The notes: a model not told the origin generated them from the sequence alone. A stretch of 64,000 bases of DNA from Fasciolopsis buskii (GCA_008360955.1 LUCM01003421.1:74782-138781); one strand, 5' to 3'; positions 1 to 12,850 are shown, counted from the stretch's first letter. Made by a program: numbers and translations.

Positions 1-131
1 GGGTTTGGACACTTTTGAAAGTGATGTGGGTGGTGAGGAACACTTGTCCCGATACCTGAAGGATTGTCCTATACAAACCGATATTTTGGGCCTCAGTTCA
101 GTCGACGGCAGAGGACGCAATTAACTATCCA

Positions 132-760
132 ATGGACTTGCCCAATGTCAAAACGTTATTTTTTACTGGCTGCGCATCTGCTTATTGAAGATTTGTTAAT
201 CAGTTTGAATATCACATGGAGAACAGGGCTGAGGACGGCGGGAAAAGACTTCTGTATTCATTACGCTCTTGCAAGGGACAAGCCGGGTATGCTATAGAGG
301 AGTGCGTCCTGCTGCCGCCAGCGTTTGCGTTTAAAAAGCCAGAAATGGTCTGAGAGATCTGCATGGACAAGAACATGGTGGCCAGATCACTGATCGATAG
401 TTTATTGATGGGACTGAAGTCAGTTATCGAAGTCCCTGACACGTTGACGAAGCTATCGTTAAAAATGCTCAAATGCGAAGATGCTCCCACACAAATGAAT
501 TACCCAGGTGATTTGAATTCATTGCAAACGATGGAACAGATCCTCCGAGCGTTACCTAACGGAACCCAGGATTTGTGAGCTATGACAGCCGATAATATGT
601 TGAGGTGTGGAAACGATCCCAAGTTCGGCGATCTGCAGACATCGGTGACCTTTGAAGCACGGATATCCTGAAATAAATTCGGAGAATTACTGCCTGACAG
701 CCGGCCTAATCGGAGCACGCGAACATACAGTTAGAAACAGAACTTGTAGCAAGATCATTC
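132..760 (+). pseudogene. BEL/Pao gag remnant (DUF1759-like)
   Basis: In one frame from 132 the sequence reads as a recognisable Pao gag. It has LPNVKTLFFTG near the start, RLLYSL, then AIEECVLLPP at 291-320, NMVARSLIDSLL just after 363, and LNSLQTMEQILRALPNG at about 513-563. DUF1759 is the structural gag region of Pao elements and would package element RNA in cytoplasmic particles. Stops at 186, 351 and 576 break this frame, all TGA and each explicable by one transition (tryptophan or arginine codons in typical relatives). After 576 the similarity continues only weakly and in other frames up to the zinc knuckles. The product is dead. Confidence 0.78.
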
Positions 761-803
761 AGATGCCACAGAAGGGTTTGGTCCAAGAACCTCCGTTGGA
801 GTA

Positions 804-1010
804 TGCCCGGTTTGCAACGGATCGCACCTACTGGACACATGTCTTCGTTTCCTGTTCACTGATGTACTCGAAAGATGGAAATTGCCTAAGGAGATGCAGG
901 CGTGTTTTCCTAGTTTGAAGTGGGGACACTTGTTTAACCGGTGTCGTGTTTCAGAACTATATTCCAGCTCCGGTTGTCGAAGGTGGTACCATCCACTACC
1001 GCTTGATGCG
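804..1010 (+). pseudogene. Gag zinc-knuckle region of the BEL/Pao remnant
   Basis: At 804 the frame reads CPVCNGSHLLDT, which matches the first Cys/His knuckle of Pao gags (C-x2-C-x3-H). A second unit starts at 903 with CFPSLKWGHLFNRC: cysteine at 903, then serine at 912 where cysteine is expected, histidine at 927 and cysteine at 942. A third, GCRRWYHPLP, follows near 975-1005. These knuckles bind nucleic acid in intact gag proteins. The missing second cysteine of the middle knuckle and a frame change between the units confirm decay. Position and spacing between gag and protease agree with a Pao polyprotein. Confidence 0.72.
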
Positions 1011-1089
1011 GGGGCAAAATTTACCGGCTGGAATACGCCCAGCACTGATAGAGAGCAACGTCGTCGATCAGCCATGCAACCATTTGGCC

Positions 1090-1335
1090 ACCACCCCAAG
1101 ATCTGACTATTGTAATACCCTATTTGTTCTATCAGTGCAAACTGAAGGACCAAAGGGTTGCTTGGAAGCCTGTGCCTTACTGGGTAAAGGTTCAAATATG
1201 ACCGTCATTCAGAGAGACCTCTCGGAGTTAGTAGGCCTCAGGGCCTCCTCTGATCCGCTGTGAATTTCAACCGTTAACGGTACGACAACATGGAATTTTG
1301 GAATTACCGAGTTGACATTAATTTTGTTATCAAGG
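1090..1335 (+). pseudogene. Retropepsin (DUF1758-like) remnant of the BEL/Pao element
   Basis: The frame containing 946-1263 reads LFVLSVQTEG, then ALLGKGSNMTVIQRDLSELVGL and, after a stop at 1261, ISTVNG. Pao proteases normally show LLD-[ST]-G-S followed by a serine/asparagine, aliphatic residues, and L-x-L-x-G-L about ten residues on, so this is the aspartic protease active-site region. The catalytic triplet at 1183-1191 reads G-K-G, so the essential aspartate is lost. In intact elements this enzyme cleaves the gag-pol polyprotein. This copy cannot be active. Confidence 0.75.
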
Positions 1336-2050
1336 TACGAATGCGTTCGAAAGTGCGTTCTGCATCGAAAGCCTTCAGATCTAATCGGTGAGATGCTGTC
1401 CTGATGCTAACGTCCTTTCGTGGTCTCATCTACTATGCGTCTCGACGAATCAACTAGTGGATGGATGTGAGGGTGAGTCCTTATAGGCGGGGAAGTCTGC
1501 GTGGTAGGTGGCCGATCGGAGTCATCAAAAATACTAAGCAATCAGACGACGGCCTGGGGGTACCTGCAGCCGTATATACCTTTGAAAGATTCGCACGACC
1601 AGATGTCAGAAAGCTTTGTCTCATAGGACGGGTGTGGGATAATTCTGGCATTAGTCTAACAGTCAATTCTCATCAAGTGAAAGGCAGGCCTTCGTGTCTG
1701 CTGAAACAAGAGGAACCACTGATATTTCAGCCATATATCACAGCAAAGTCGTTGAGTAATCGTAACCAAATTAGAACTAGGGAAACCTTAGGGGAACCGG
1801 TGAAGACCAATCACATATAAAGGCACAAAATGATAATCGCAGTCGGATTTAGGGGGCCGGTGGAAACAGATCTGAGGAGAAATTCGAACCAACCGTTGAC
1901 ATTTCTTAATTCACGTACCTTCCCCGCATTACCAACTGCCGTCTTTGGGGCAAATCCCGAATTTTTGTCTTATCATATCAATTTGACCGTTCGTTGATAT
2001 TAACCTGGACTCTCGTCATTCCCACGAGGGTGGATTTGCCGTCGGTTGAT
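1336..2050 (+). other. Probable decayed continuation of BEL/Pao pol, no readable domain
   Basis: The composition stays less A+T-rich than the DNA after 2100, and a phrase near 1420-1450 (WSHLLCVSTNQLVDG) resembles the WPHL-type motif that follows Pao protease domains. An open frame of 119 codons runs from 1461 to 1820 but I recognise nothing in it. The stretch is best read as the rest of the element, too decayed to align by eye. No LTR end, primer-binding site or polypurine tract was identified. Confidence 0.4.
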
Positions 2051-4055
2051 GCTCTCTGTCGTTCACGTGATTTGTTGTCAGAACTTGGACTAATGCTATC
2101 CAAAACGAACACTGTTGAGGTTTGATGTTCGTATATATAATTAAGTTGTTCTGAATAATACCGTAACAGTTTGGATCCGCCTTTGTTTTTATTTGTTTCT
2201 ATTTGTTCGCCATGAGCCGCTCAGATGTGCGTTCTAGTGGCACACTCTTTTACTTGTGACTTTTAAGCTATGAACGTGAGCAGTTATTGCAAATTTGAGT
2301 AGTTGGCTGTTCACTGAATCTATCCTAAGTTTGTACCGACAAGGACACTTTGACCCTACCAGTACGGATTGGGTTAACGTGATTTGCATTAACGTATATT
2401 TGGTCCCCTTATACCAACTATTTCTCATAAGAGTTTTCAGATGATTTGTTTTAATGTATCCATAACTGAATGATTTCTGGTGATCAAAACTACGCAGATG
2501 TCAGAAAAATATGGGTTATTAAGATCGTGGTAAAAATTTTGGCACACTTAGAAGTGTGCTGCATCAAGCGAACTAGTTTGTTTACGGATAATCTCTTCCT
2601 CGGTCTAATGAGGTTACCCATACAAGGAAGTCAGCAAAGGATATTCATTTTCAGAATACGGAAATAATCAGTGTTAAATCGAGAAGTATTTGAATTGTTT
2701 AAAATGGGAGGAGAGTTACAAATCACCCCAGAGGGAGTGAAGTGAAAACCTTAGCTAATTGGGCAGGATTTGTCACTTTCTTCCTTTTTCGCACTTTGGG
2801 GAAGCCAAATAGGTAGAACTACCAGGTTGTTGCCTTGATAATTAAGGCGATACAAATCGGCCTCACTAAAAGCAAGCAGAAATTCAACACTCTCTTGTGG
2901 TATTGCCGTAGACTTGCTAGACAGGCGTCAGCCATTAGTCGACCAAGGTTTCAGAACGATATGCTGGATGCTATGGACCCCTCAAAAGCAATTTGTATAC
3001 GGCATTTATCGACATCAGAAGCAGTGGCCATGGAATACTTAACTCGTTTCTTTGTTCCATACTGTCCTTCTACCATGTCCTCGGCATAGCACTGTTTCAC
3101 AAATGAGACACGGCTACGTCTCGTGTCCTCTCGATCCGAAACAGGAAGTGAATAATCCTGTCCGCCGATCACAGATTTTGACCTTTCTTCTCCCTCCACA
3201 TTTATTTTCTGTACTACACCAGGAAACAGTCCTTTCCCTTTCTCTTTACAAACAATTCAATTATCTCACAATTTACCAATCTGATTAGTTGTGCATTCTG
3301 ACATTATCCTTCCGTGTGTATGTAGCTGACTGGACAAAACGGAGAACGATCGAAGAATAAATTTGCTTCAGTACTCTTTTATCGTTTACATCTTGATAAG
3401 CATTTTCTGCGAACTACATCCGGAACAGTGTAAATTAAATTTTGGCTTGCTTATTAAGACGTCCGAAATTACCTCATCCTCGACTGACCATTGTCATGAT
3501 TTATAGCCACCGAGCCTCAGATAAAGAACTAACTGAGGATCGATAAAATTACTGAAACGGACAGCAGCGTTAGCCTACCTACAGTGAAAAGCATTTGTGT
3601 ACATTCTACAGCCGAACTTGCGGGTTATATGATAATAGTATGTTGCTAGTCAATGGATTGTTTCATATGGTTCAGGCAAAAATATCACAGATCAAAAGCC
3701 ATGTCCATGACTTTTGAGTTGGAACTTCGTGTTTTCTATCGTTCAAGCTACCCGACATTGTTGCCGCTCTCATAATTGTCCTCATCACAGACATACACAG
3801 CGATATTCTATGAGCCACAAAACCTAAAATGCTTGGGTTCGACATCTCTGGTTAGTACTACAATTTTACTTGGCATTTTCATGGGAATGTTTTATTCCTT
3901 ATTCAGATAGTACTTCTTTTCCGTTGAAACTGGAATATAACATTCTGAAAATAAATGAAAGTTCATACATTCCTTTGTATAATGAAGACTAGAAGAAAAC
4001 GGTATGATGGTTGTTGCCTTTAAATTTCGATTTTTAGACAAGAACCTCCTTTACC

Positions 4056-4101
4056 AATACTACTAGTACTACTGCTAGCCCCAAGACCACTACTGCTACC
4101 G
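4056..4101. repeat. Imperfect trinucleotide (ACT/ACC) repeat
   Basis: The stretch is dominated by ACT, ACC and GCT triplets, seen directly as interrupted runs on both sides of 4080. It is a degenerate trinucleotide microsatellite. No open frame with a clear homopolymer product extends beyond it. Confidence 0.55.
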
Positions 4102-7100
4102 CGCTATTTAGTCCGTTTTACTGACACTGACAATGCTGTCAGCATTACAATTTTCGTCGTATGCCTTAAAATTGACATACGGCCAAACATTCGTTTATCC
4201 GGACGTGCGACTTTTAATAGTGCGCAAATCGTGTGATGGAAATAAGCATCTCCGGGTAAAAGAATACAAATTCTCCCTCTTCGTCCCCCATCCGATTTTC
4301 GTGTTTCTTTTTAATTGTCGTATGACTTCCACACTTCTCGTTGATGTGATCGTGACATCTCTGTTTTTGTCGTTGATATTCGTGTTCGCACTCTCTCTCC
4401 AAAGATCCGCTGCCCCCAGTTGCTTAAATCTTACGTGACGTGTCCACATTAGAGCACGACACGGAAACTTGAATCCACGTAATATCTTCTGTAATCAGTG
4501 AAATGTTTGTGTACTTATTGAACAATGTTAATGAACGGTAAGACACAAAGTAAATTGACAGTAATTATCAGGGGAGACCAAGTGCCTTCGTGACAAGGCA
4601 GAGCCAAAGCAGGCAGCAGTCTGCGCTGAACCGATCGGGCTTACGATTAGATACGGCTCGGGTCTGAAAATATTTGAGCATCCTCACGTTGACTGTCTTC
4701 GAAAATGATAGACGTATTATTTTTCAGTCATGTGTGGTATTTGTAATGACGTCTCAGAATGCCTCCTAATGGTCGGGGGTGGGTGCCTCATGGTTGAAAA
4801 GGCTACTCGCCCTCTATGCCCCTGGAAATGCTCCTAAATGACCGTACATCTCAAACTACGTCTTCCCATCCACTGTCATCTCGTGGGGTAGGTGTTCCCA
4901 CAAAAGTGCAGTGACAAAGGCAAATGCCCACCCACCCCTAACCTGTTTGGCTATTCTTTTAGTCTAGAGGAGATGGCTAAACTCTATTTCCAGACCAGAC
5001 AAGAGAGGTCACGTCTTCATCTTGACTGGCGATGAGATGTTTGCAATCTAAACGCCAAGTTCAGCGATCGTGATCCCCATGAAATCTATATGTTTGTTTC
5101 CTGATCTATTCGGTGATATTGTCATCCATAAATAGCAGTTTGTAAAAAACGGCCAATTTTTTAAAATTCTAAATGAAGACGTTTCCCCTATGGATTGCTG
5201 GCAACTAAATTCAGCCGAGTTAGTTTATCTGCTGTTTGAGAAATGACGGCAGCTGACATGAGTGCAAATGCAACGGAAAGTTCCTGGATGTCTGGCGTAA
5301 ACCGATGCCTGTAATTTTCTCATTCTAAATCTGAATTGTCCAGCAACTGTTTTCTCATGTTCAAGAAACGTCCGATTTGTAATTGCGCATCGCATCAAAT
5401 TTGGTTCCTGTGAAAGCAGTTCAAAATCACTGTCGAAGATATTTTATCACAGTGGAGTACTAGTGCCACCTAAAGAAATGGTTCCCACAAGAAATTCTTG
5501 TGCCTTATGCAAATTTTACAATGTTCCAATTGTTTATCCGTCAAGCAAATCGAACGTAAAATAACGTGTGAGAAAATTTCAATTTTTTTCGCGGTTGCCA
5601 AATGATTAACGCTGTAGCATTTGGAAAGGAATCTAGTTGGCTCGACTCCTCCAGTCACCGAAAGTTTTCCCAGTCTACAGCATTCCAGAAATACTGTGCA
5701 CTTGTCATTTATTGAACAGAAGTGTTAGCAGAACTATAGGATCAAGTGACTACTGATTTCTGCCCAAAATCGGCTGAATTCGTCATACGTTGGGTTGACA
5801 ATCTAATGCAGTCACTGGGCTGTAGATTAGCGCCGCTGATCTTTGCGACAATCACTCGGATCGATTTTAATCTCATCTTGACAAACGGTCTAGGAAATAG
5901 TTACCAGAAGTCAACCATCGCGAAAACCCGAAGTACAATTAAATGGCCGTGTTGATGCACTTCCAACTTAAGCTGTCTGACTTTGGAACGAATCCCTCAT
6001 TTTTTCTCTCTTTTGCATCAAACATCGATCACGAATGTCCGGCAACAAATTATGTATGATCAACGTAAAAAAGCAACGGTTTTTGAGAAGGTCGGTAAAT
6101 ACTACTTCGTAATCGCACACACGTCTGTTCTTCTTTATGGACCATTTTATGTCAACCTCTTTTTCTTCTAGGCTGGCACTTTTTAGACAAATTCGCCAGA
6201 CATTGCTAGCCGTCACATTTCAGATAGCTGCGCAACAGTCAAAGGGGGACGAAAAAACAACACTAGTCTGGCCCGATATTTGATTTCGATTTTTGCGAAG
6301 TGGACACGACAATAAAATGTGGGAAATCGTTCAGCTGGTTTTAAGAAGAACAGATTCGGACAAATTGTGAATCTCGTTAACACGTACTGAATAACAAACA
6401 GGCTTTCATTGCAAACAATCCCGTTTTGGTCCTGGTGCGCATCAACCGTCTGCATGCTCTCATTACTACTTTGTTATGTACACTTAGGATATTTGGAGGA
6501 CGTAAGTTGAACGGTAATCCCAATCTCGGTTATTCGTTTTCGTCCCGCCGCGGTAACGAACTCTGCGAAGTTTTAAAATACGTAATCGACTGGCGAGACC
6601 AGTAGAGAGAGTAATCATTTCCAATATGTACTCAATCATATTTCTTGAATGCTATTGCACGTCGTCAGGCATCCCCGGGTCGACAAAGGATGCACGTGAA
6701 AATTGTCGATTACTTAAAACAAATCGCTTCTGACAAAGTTTAAAGTTTAGCATTGGGTATTTGATTAAACACTGAGGAAGTGGTTGAGATCTCCAAACAA
6801 GTGCCACTTTGAAAACCACACGAATAAAAATCAGCGGAAACGCGTTAGTTTCCATCTATCACGAGATGAATATTTGTTAACCCGTATCTTTTCTTATCTC
6901 AAACTGGAACCAAAATGATCAAAAAATGGTTAATTGTGATGCGGACTACGGATTCTCTATGGGTTAGCCCGTGATCGGAAGACTAGCAATTTCAGTTTGT
7001 TCAATACCGCTAGACCTATTTCATTGGGCTGGTAAACTGAGACTCCGGTTGCAGTTGTAGATGACTGGCTGTTTGGATAAACAGGGGGAGATACAATTTC

Positions 7101-7345
7101 GTCAAAGACAAAGAAAAAACAATGCTCGGCCTGCTTTCACATAAAGTTATTTTGTAGTTTGTATACATTAACTGAATTTTTTTCATATTTACTTGAAGCA
7201 TATCTGACGTTTGCTCGATTGTTTCTGAAATGCGTAATCGGAAGGACTGCACAGTAAAAACGAACAATAGCCATAATTCAAAAATTAATAATATGTCCAT
7301 GATCAATAGCACTACAAACTATGGTGACAAGAAAAAACTTGTTTC

Positions 7346-7359
7346 CACGTGATCACGTG
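7346..7359. other. 14-bp perfect palindrome containing two E-boxes
   Basis: The sequence CACGTGATCACGTG is its own reverse complement and contains two CACGTG hexamers with two bases between them. CACGTG is the canonical site of bHLH-ZIP factors such as USF, MITF and Myc relatives. No promoter or gene is recognisable next to it, so a regulatory role is only a possibility and chance is a real alternative. Confidence 0.4.
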
Positions 7360-10079
7360 CACGAGGTGATAAGCGCAGCTGCTAACCCCTGTGATGAGGC
7401 AACGTCACGGAAAATAGAAACTGAATTCACACGGGGTTTTATGGGACAGGGAAAATCAACAAAATTTTTATTGCAGTTGACATCTTAGTCTGTGCCGAAT
7501 AATCGTGTCATGAAAGTGTCTCATCAACGTGAACGCTGAGGCCGCAAGCCGTGGCGGAATGTGTCAATTCAGCGTGAACTTCAATGACTGACAGGCAGAT
7601 AACGTTATGACCACTCGGCCGACTAGACAGACACACGCTAGAACACATTGTTCGTCAGTCCAGAGAGTTCATAAAACCACGGGAACAAATATTCAGTAGC
7701 CAGAACATGCTACGCGACTATCTTTTCAACATATGTAAATGCAACGATACACATTACGCTGCACAAAAATTACACTAATTGAACGACGAAAGCCAGTATG
7801 CGATCAATAAGACCGCGAAGAGTCAATTGTTTGTGTTTGCGAAAGCAGATTTGTGTAACCGAGCGAATACGTTTACAATGAATTTGATTGACAAAGTCGT
7901 GGTAATTTCATCAGCACACACGTGAAAAGTCTGTAGCTGACTAAAAATTCACAAGTTTCGGTCCATATTGACCTTGTTTCGATGCGAGTTCCAGTGACAC
8001 GAACAGCTTGTTGAATAAGATTTCACATTTCTGACTCGGGCAGCGCTTGTATAAACTACCCAAAAGATTATTCCGCCTGAACATATGCCGTTCGCATGTC
8101 CCAATATGTTGTCAGGTGGCATTAATTCGGGCTAAAAGATCAAGTCAGATGATGTTCTTGAGCATCCCGGGCCAATAGTCAAAATATGGTGACATTAGCT
8201 ACGTTATTATATGGAAAAACGAATGAACTGTCATCATTAGACCCAAGTGACAGCAAAGATTAATTTGCTCCACTGATGCGGTAAGTTCGTTCCTAATAAC
8301 TTCCAGTAATGATTGCTTGCTGCTTTGCGTCCACAAAAACCGATTTGCGTAACACAACAAAATCACTTTGGAAGTCTTCTGGACTGACATTTAGATTGCC
8401 TGCTTTGTGCTCAATGGCAGCGTTGGATGAATCCATCAGGTTGGACAAATTTGATATCTTTCATCATTCAGTTTCGTAATATTAGTTCGGTTTTTATCTA
8501 ATGAAAGTTAAGGACCATGCTCTTCGACTTTCCGGCAGTCTGCTAGACATAAGGCCTCCAACTTCGACAACCCGGGCTAGTTATATGGTGGGAAACAAAA
8601 TGAACGGTTATTCCCGTGACCATATTTGGATTGTTTCCTTTGAACTGTCTGCTTTTTCCCTCGCAAGCTAGAAATTCCAATTTTTAAATGTCAAAATATA
8701 TTTCACTGAATTTGAAGGTTTACGATAGCTTGACACACGAATGTTTGTGAGCATCCTTGAAAAAACACTTCTTTGTTCTGTTGTAGACAGTGACCAGTCA
8801 CATGTCATTCCCCTGTTTTGATAAACAGTGGCAGCGCACGAAATAGTCAGGTTCTGGTTACTAATACCCGTAGCGCTTAGTAACATGCAATCAATCGAGA
8901 CTAATTACGTTTTACATTATTTGACACTTCAGTTACTCGTTTGATAATTTTTCTCATTCTATCAAACTTGATTCAGTAAGAGTTTGCATGGATGATGAGT
9001 CCACTAGTGAACTACAATGGTGATTCGAGGACATTTTTCTTCGGTTGGCCGAGGGCGATCTTCAGAAAGGGAAACTATAGTCTCAGGTCTTCGAATTTAC
9101 TTATTCATGATATGCTGTTTGTATAGGAGAGCAAAATTTCTTCAGAAGAGCATTACTGCCATTAGCGCAAACCTGACTGCACAAGAAAATGCTGGGTCCA
9201 CACACCGAACAAAAGGCAATAACCGGGAAATCGGTGGTGATCTCTTGGAAAAATGTTTTCTCTGATTCATACTTGATACTACTGATAGTTAAAAGTGATT
9301 TTACAATTTCACACAACTATGGCATATCACTTTGAAATTAATCGATGCCGGTTTTCCATATCTGGAATATCTGCCGGCCATGGAACCATCAGTGAATCGT
9401 GTTTCACCATTTGCAACTTCTTGGTTTTAAACGATTTCTGAAAATCAACCTTGAAGTTGAATGTGTTATGTTACCAGCCTCGATTATTTCCATTTTGCTG
9501 TTTATTGCCGTTCCATTTCACACCCCAGTGGTTATTGTACGGATTGTACAAACGATTACAGCAGCGATGGTCTAAATGTCTCCAAATCCAGCAGGACAGC
9601 CAGGCACATGTTGTGCCAAACTGAAGTTTGTGAGGCTGTTTTTTGAACGAGTGGCAAAACGAATTGCTTAAGCCAGAAGTTAACGAGTTTGCTTTGACTG
9701 TATAACTTTTTCATTCGGGATAGAATCGAGTTAGTACATTTACAGTGGAGGTAGATTAGAAATCAATTGAAAGCATGAAATGACTTTTCGTCTTCTACCC
9801 TACCGATCAGATTATACGCCGAGCCGTTATCCAGTTGTCTCACATTTGCTGGCACAACAGATTCCGAAGTTTCTACGTAAAGTGCTCAACAGCCAAATAG
9901 CCTAAACATTTTGGTAAGTAATCGGTTCTATGGAACGAATCGAAAGGAACCTCATGAAGAGACAAGCAGTGCACAAACTGATCTGGATGACTAAATTCAA
10001 CCAATATTGAGTAGTATTCCAATTCCACTATGATTAGATAGCAGACTGATAAATCAACATATATGAAGTCCAACCAGCA

Positions 10080-10620
10080 GACTGAGATACCGTTTTAAGA
10101 TTTTATTTATCGCCGTCTCTAGGTCTAGCATCTTCACTCGTCATCTCGACTGTAGCTCACTCCCGGCCAGTTTAATCAAGCAAGAACGACCAAATGGTCT
10201 CCGGCCTTTTGACATGCTATTTTTCGTTTATTTTTCATGATCAAATGCAGGTCCACATAGTTCATTAGCTGATTTCCCCCCGTCTAACGGGTTCGCTGCC
10301 TAATCTTTGGTAGTCATGACGAAAGCCGCCCCTGCTGTCTTCTGAGCCTGTCACAGACAAGACCACTTCATTCAGTCGGCCGTCTAAAGCGCCTGGTTGA
10401 CTCCGTACCTGTCTTCGTCCTTATTATTGTGCGTTGGTACGCTGACGTCAAAAGTTTGGCAGACAGTCCTGTTCTTCTGGACGTAATCTAGATTCAAGTC
10501 TGTTCCATTCATCGCACCGAAGCAAAGTAGTCTTACAATTTTGGCATTCACCCGTAGCCTCTCCTAAAAGTACTGCCAGAGATTGCGTACGAAAGAGTTC
10601 TCGCGAGACGCCGAATATGT
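10080..10620. other. Less A+T-rich block, possible old transposon fragment (unidentified)
   Basis: Base composition shifts away from the A+T-rich surroundings at both ends. On the minus strand there is an uninterrupted stretch of about 45 codons near 10590-10450 (phrases GEATGECQNCKTTLL and RCDEWNRLESRL). On the plus strand a phrase FVLIIVRWYADVKSLADSP lies near 10410-10470. Neither gives a domain I can name. The pattern of short, broken, coding-like runs is what a decayed retroelement looks like, but the family is unknown. Confidence 0.3.
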
Positions 10621-12780
10621 ATTTTTTGTTAGGATCATTAGGTTCCTACATAAACGATTAAAGTCGTTGAATAAGTCGTCGTATTTATTCTCGTTGATAG
10701 GAAAACGCACGCTGGTTACCAAAGAATTGGCTTACCGGTATATTTTGTAGCTTAGGTGGACCCCTCCAAATCCGGGTCCAAAAGATTCGAAGACATTATG
10801 GGTCACATGAGATCTGTCTTTCTCGTTCATAAGAAATGATATGTTCTTTTCTTCGATCCCAACTATTGAAACCATCGATTTCGGTCAGTTGTTTTGGAGT
10901 ACATAAATTTTTAATTATTGGAATACAAAAGATGGATGGTTCGTTGGGGACACGCATAACAAAAAGCCATTCGGCATGCAACATTTATCAGCGCAGTTAT
11001 TTGGTGAGCCCGAAACCCAGTGGTCAGAATTGTCATAGGCTTAAACCAAAAGACGAAAACTGTTCATTTTCCGTACGAACGATCTGATTTGACGGAATCA
11101 TAGCTTAATGAAAAAAGATCAAATTTATTGCTATGTCAGCTTCAGCTGCAAAGTCCGCATTTCATACGCACACATGTTTTCCGGCACAGTTTACTAGTGG
11201 ATAGTCTGTAATATCATTCAAATATGAATGCTTCGAACTTGTGTCAAACGAATATTGGCAAGAATCTAGGTGCGTGGGAGAAGTTCCCTACCCAGTGAAC
11301 GATTGACACACGAATGAGAACCAAATAATGAACAAAATTTCAATAAATTACCAAAGCACCCAACCAGTTTCGGCTAACAGCTTACAAAGTTGAAACTGCC
11401 ATCGTGGAACGATGTGGCAAAGTATCTTATTGTCATTAAGATAGATTAGACTATGCTTTTGTGCGCGTAAATGGAACAAAACCAAGGAGGGCCTCACCGA
11501 CTAGCCTGGCCTGTTCTGCTGTGATCATGATGAAAAACAATAAGAAACACTTTTAAAACATGTTGTCATCTCAACCAAAATGGTTGTCATTTTGTGCGTA
11601 CCGCTTAACTGAGCAGCAATACTATGTGATCGTAAACAACGCGTACGAGAACACCTACACAACAACTAAAAAACACTGCTCTAACATGCCGGTGCATTGT
11701 CCATAATAATTTTAGAATCCTAATTATTGACAAATGGCTTGAGTGGGTTATCGGTTCGGGAATGCAAAAATCAATCTAATCAATCCCGTCACACTGTGCT
11801 TGTTCGCATCTAACACATAAATCAGTATTTTCTGCGGTCGTGTTGGTTACTTTTCACTCAGTGTAAAGCGGTTACTTTGATTGCGTACAGAAACAACAAA
11901 ACCGTCCGGCATGAACAGAACAAACCAATGATTTTGGATTTTTCGTGGAAAAATATAACCAGAGACCGTTGCAGACTTTTGGAGACTAACTTCCCTATGA
12001 AAGTGCGCCCGTAATTGAAAAAAACGTGTTGTGTCGCTAATTGTTGTCCTAAAACTGAGAAAAAAAGATGGCCTTATTATTTATTCTTTGCATTGTGCAT
12101 TTCTGCCCACGGCTGCTTCAGGATTTTGCATGCATTTCTGGCCTACAACTGTCCGTGAATCGGTATCCTATTTTACTGGGCATAGCTACATCGTCCAGTT
12201 ATGCGCTGATGTCTAGAGAGAGTATTGAACTTCTGGTCAATTGATCGGTCTATTAATTGCCAGAGGCAAATAGTAAACAAAAAATGAACCAATCATTCGG
12301 TGCAACACAATGAATGTCCTACAATCATTGTGTGATTCAAAGCATCATATGCCGGCCATTATCAATAAAACTCGATTTTACAAACACTCGTGAGAATGGT
12401 ATAAACATCAATTTTACTTCCGTGCAAAATTCGCCGAAACGGTTTCATTTTCTCCTAAAATGTCGCCAGTTTCATCATTTTGTGTTTCATTTAAAATACC
12501 TCATCATTTATCACCTATTTGAAGTTAATGCACATGTGCCGGACTGATATGTGGTAGGATTCTGCTACTGAATTGTGGTTGTTATACACGTAAAACAGTC
12601 CTGTATATACAGCTCAAATTTACTTTTAAGTAGCATGTAGGATTGGTATTTCTGTGCTTGATTAGCTGTCCTTTGGATTATAACTTTCCGGTACAAAACT
12701 CAGAACACTCAGTCAACCTAACACAAGGGAAACATTGTCTGAACAGATTTAACTCATTAATTCTAATTAGCCTAGATGAG
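10621..12780. other. A+T-rich non-coding stretch, nothing recognised
   Basis: Open frames reach only about 83 codons and overlap each other on opposite strands. No domain, RNA gene or repeat was recognised. Confidence 0.5.
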
Positions 12781-12850
12781 AACTAGTGTCCCAGTGGTAA
12801 CACAAGCTCTCCAGTCAAAAAGCTAGGCTTTAAACCCTCGACGCGATTGA
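12781..12850 (+). repeat. Decayed tRNA-like (SINE) element
   Basis: A sequence matching the pol III A box (TGTCCCAGTGG at 12787-12797) is followed at tRNA-like spacing by a degraded B box (12826-12836, GGCTTTAAACC compared with the consensus GGTTCRANNCC). The region between could form a D arm and a disturbed anticodon arm. This fits an old tRNA-derived SINE head. No poly-A or simple-repeat tail is seen. The B box lacks the conserved TTCGA, so it is not a working tRNA gene. Confidence 0.35.

Larger units (their letters stand above)
1..2000 (+). mobile_element. BEL/Pao-type LTR retrotransposon remnant (gag to protease), 5'-truncated by window edge
   Basis: Translating all three forward frames gives, in the right order, a gag with the DUF1759-type pattern, a cysteine/histidine knuckle region and a retropepsin-like segment of the DUF1758 type, the order typical of BEL/Pao elements. 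The reading frame is interrupted by stops (for example at 186, 351 and 576) and frameshifts, so no product can be made. The left end lies outside the window, so the 5' LTR is not visible. The right boundary is uncertain: protein similarity fades after about 1335 and the less A+T-rich composition ends around 2000-2050. No reverse transcriptase, integrase or 3' LTR was recognised. The family call comes from residue patterns and domain order, not from a search. A Ty3/gypsy element is less likely because the gag and protease patterns fit Pao better. Confidence 0.8.
2051..10079. other. A+T-rich non-coding stretch, no gene recognised
   Basis: Short open frames (up to about 101 codons, for example 4133-4438 and 7016-7312) occur on both strands, but none has a recognisable domain or a chain of consistent splice sites. 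A trinucleotide-rich patch (4056-4101) and an E-box palindrome (7346-7359) are listed separately. I see no RNA gene or identifiable transposon. Intergenic DNA or an intron are both possible. Confidence 0.5.

Noticed and set aside
755..1195. Longest open frame of the window (146 codons, minus strand)
   Set aside because: It lies antisense to the recognisable BEL/Pao knuckles and protease and has no domain of its own, so it is a shadow of the retroelement.
4133..4438. 101-codon plus-strand frame, possible membrane protein
   Set aside because: Hydrophobic because of T-rich sequence, with an equally long frame on the opposite strand and no domain.
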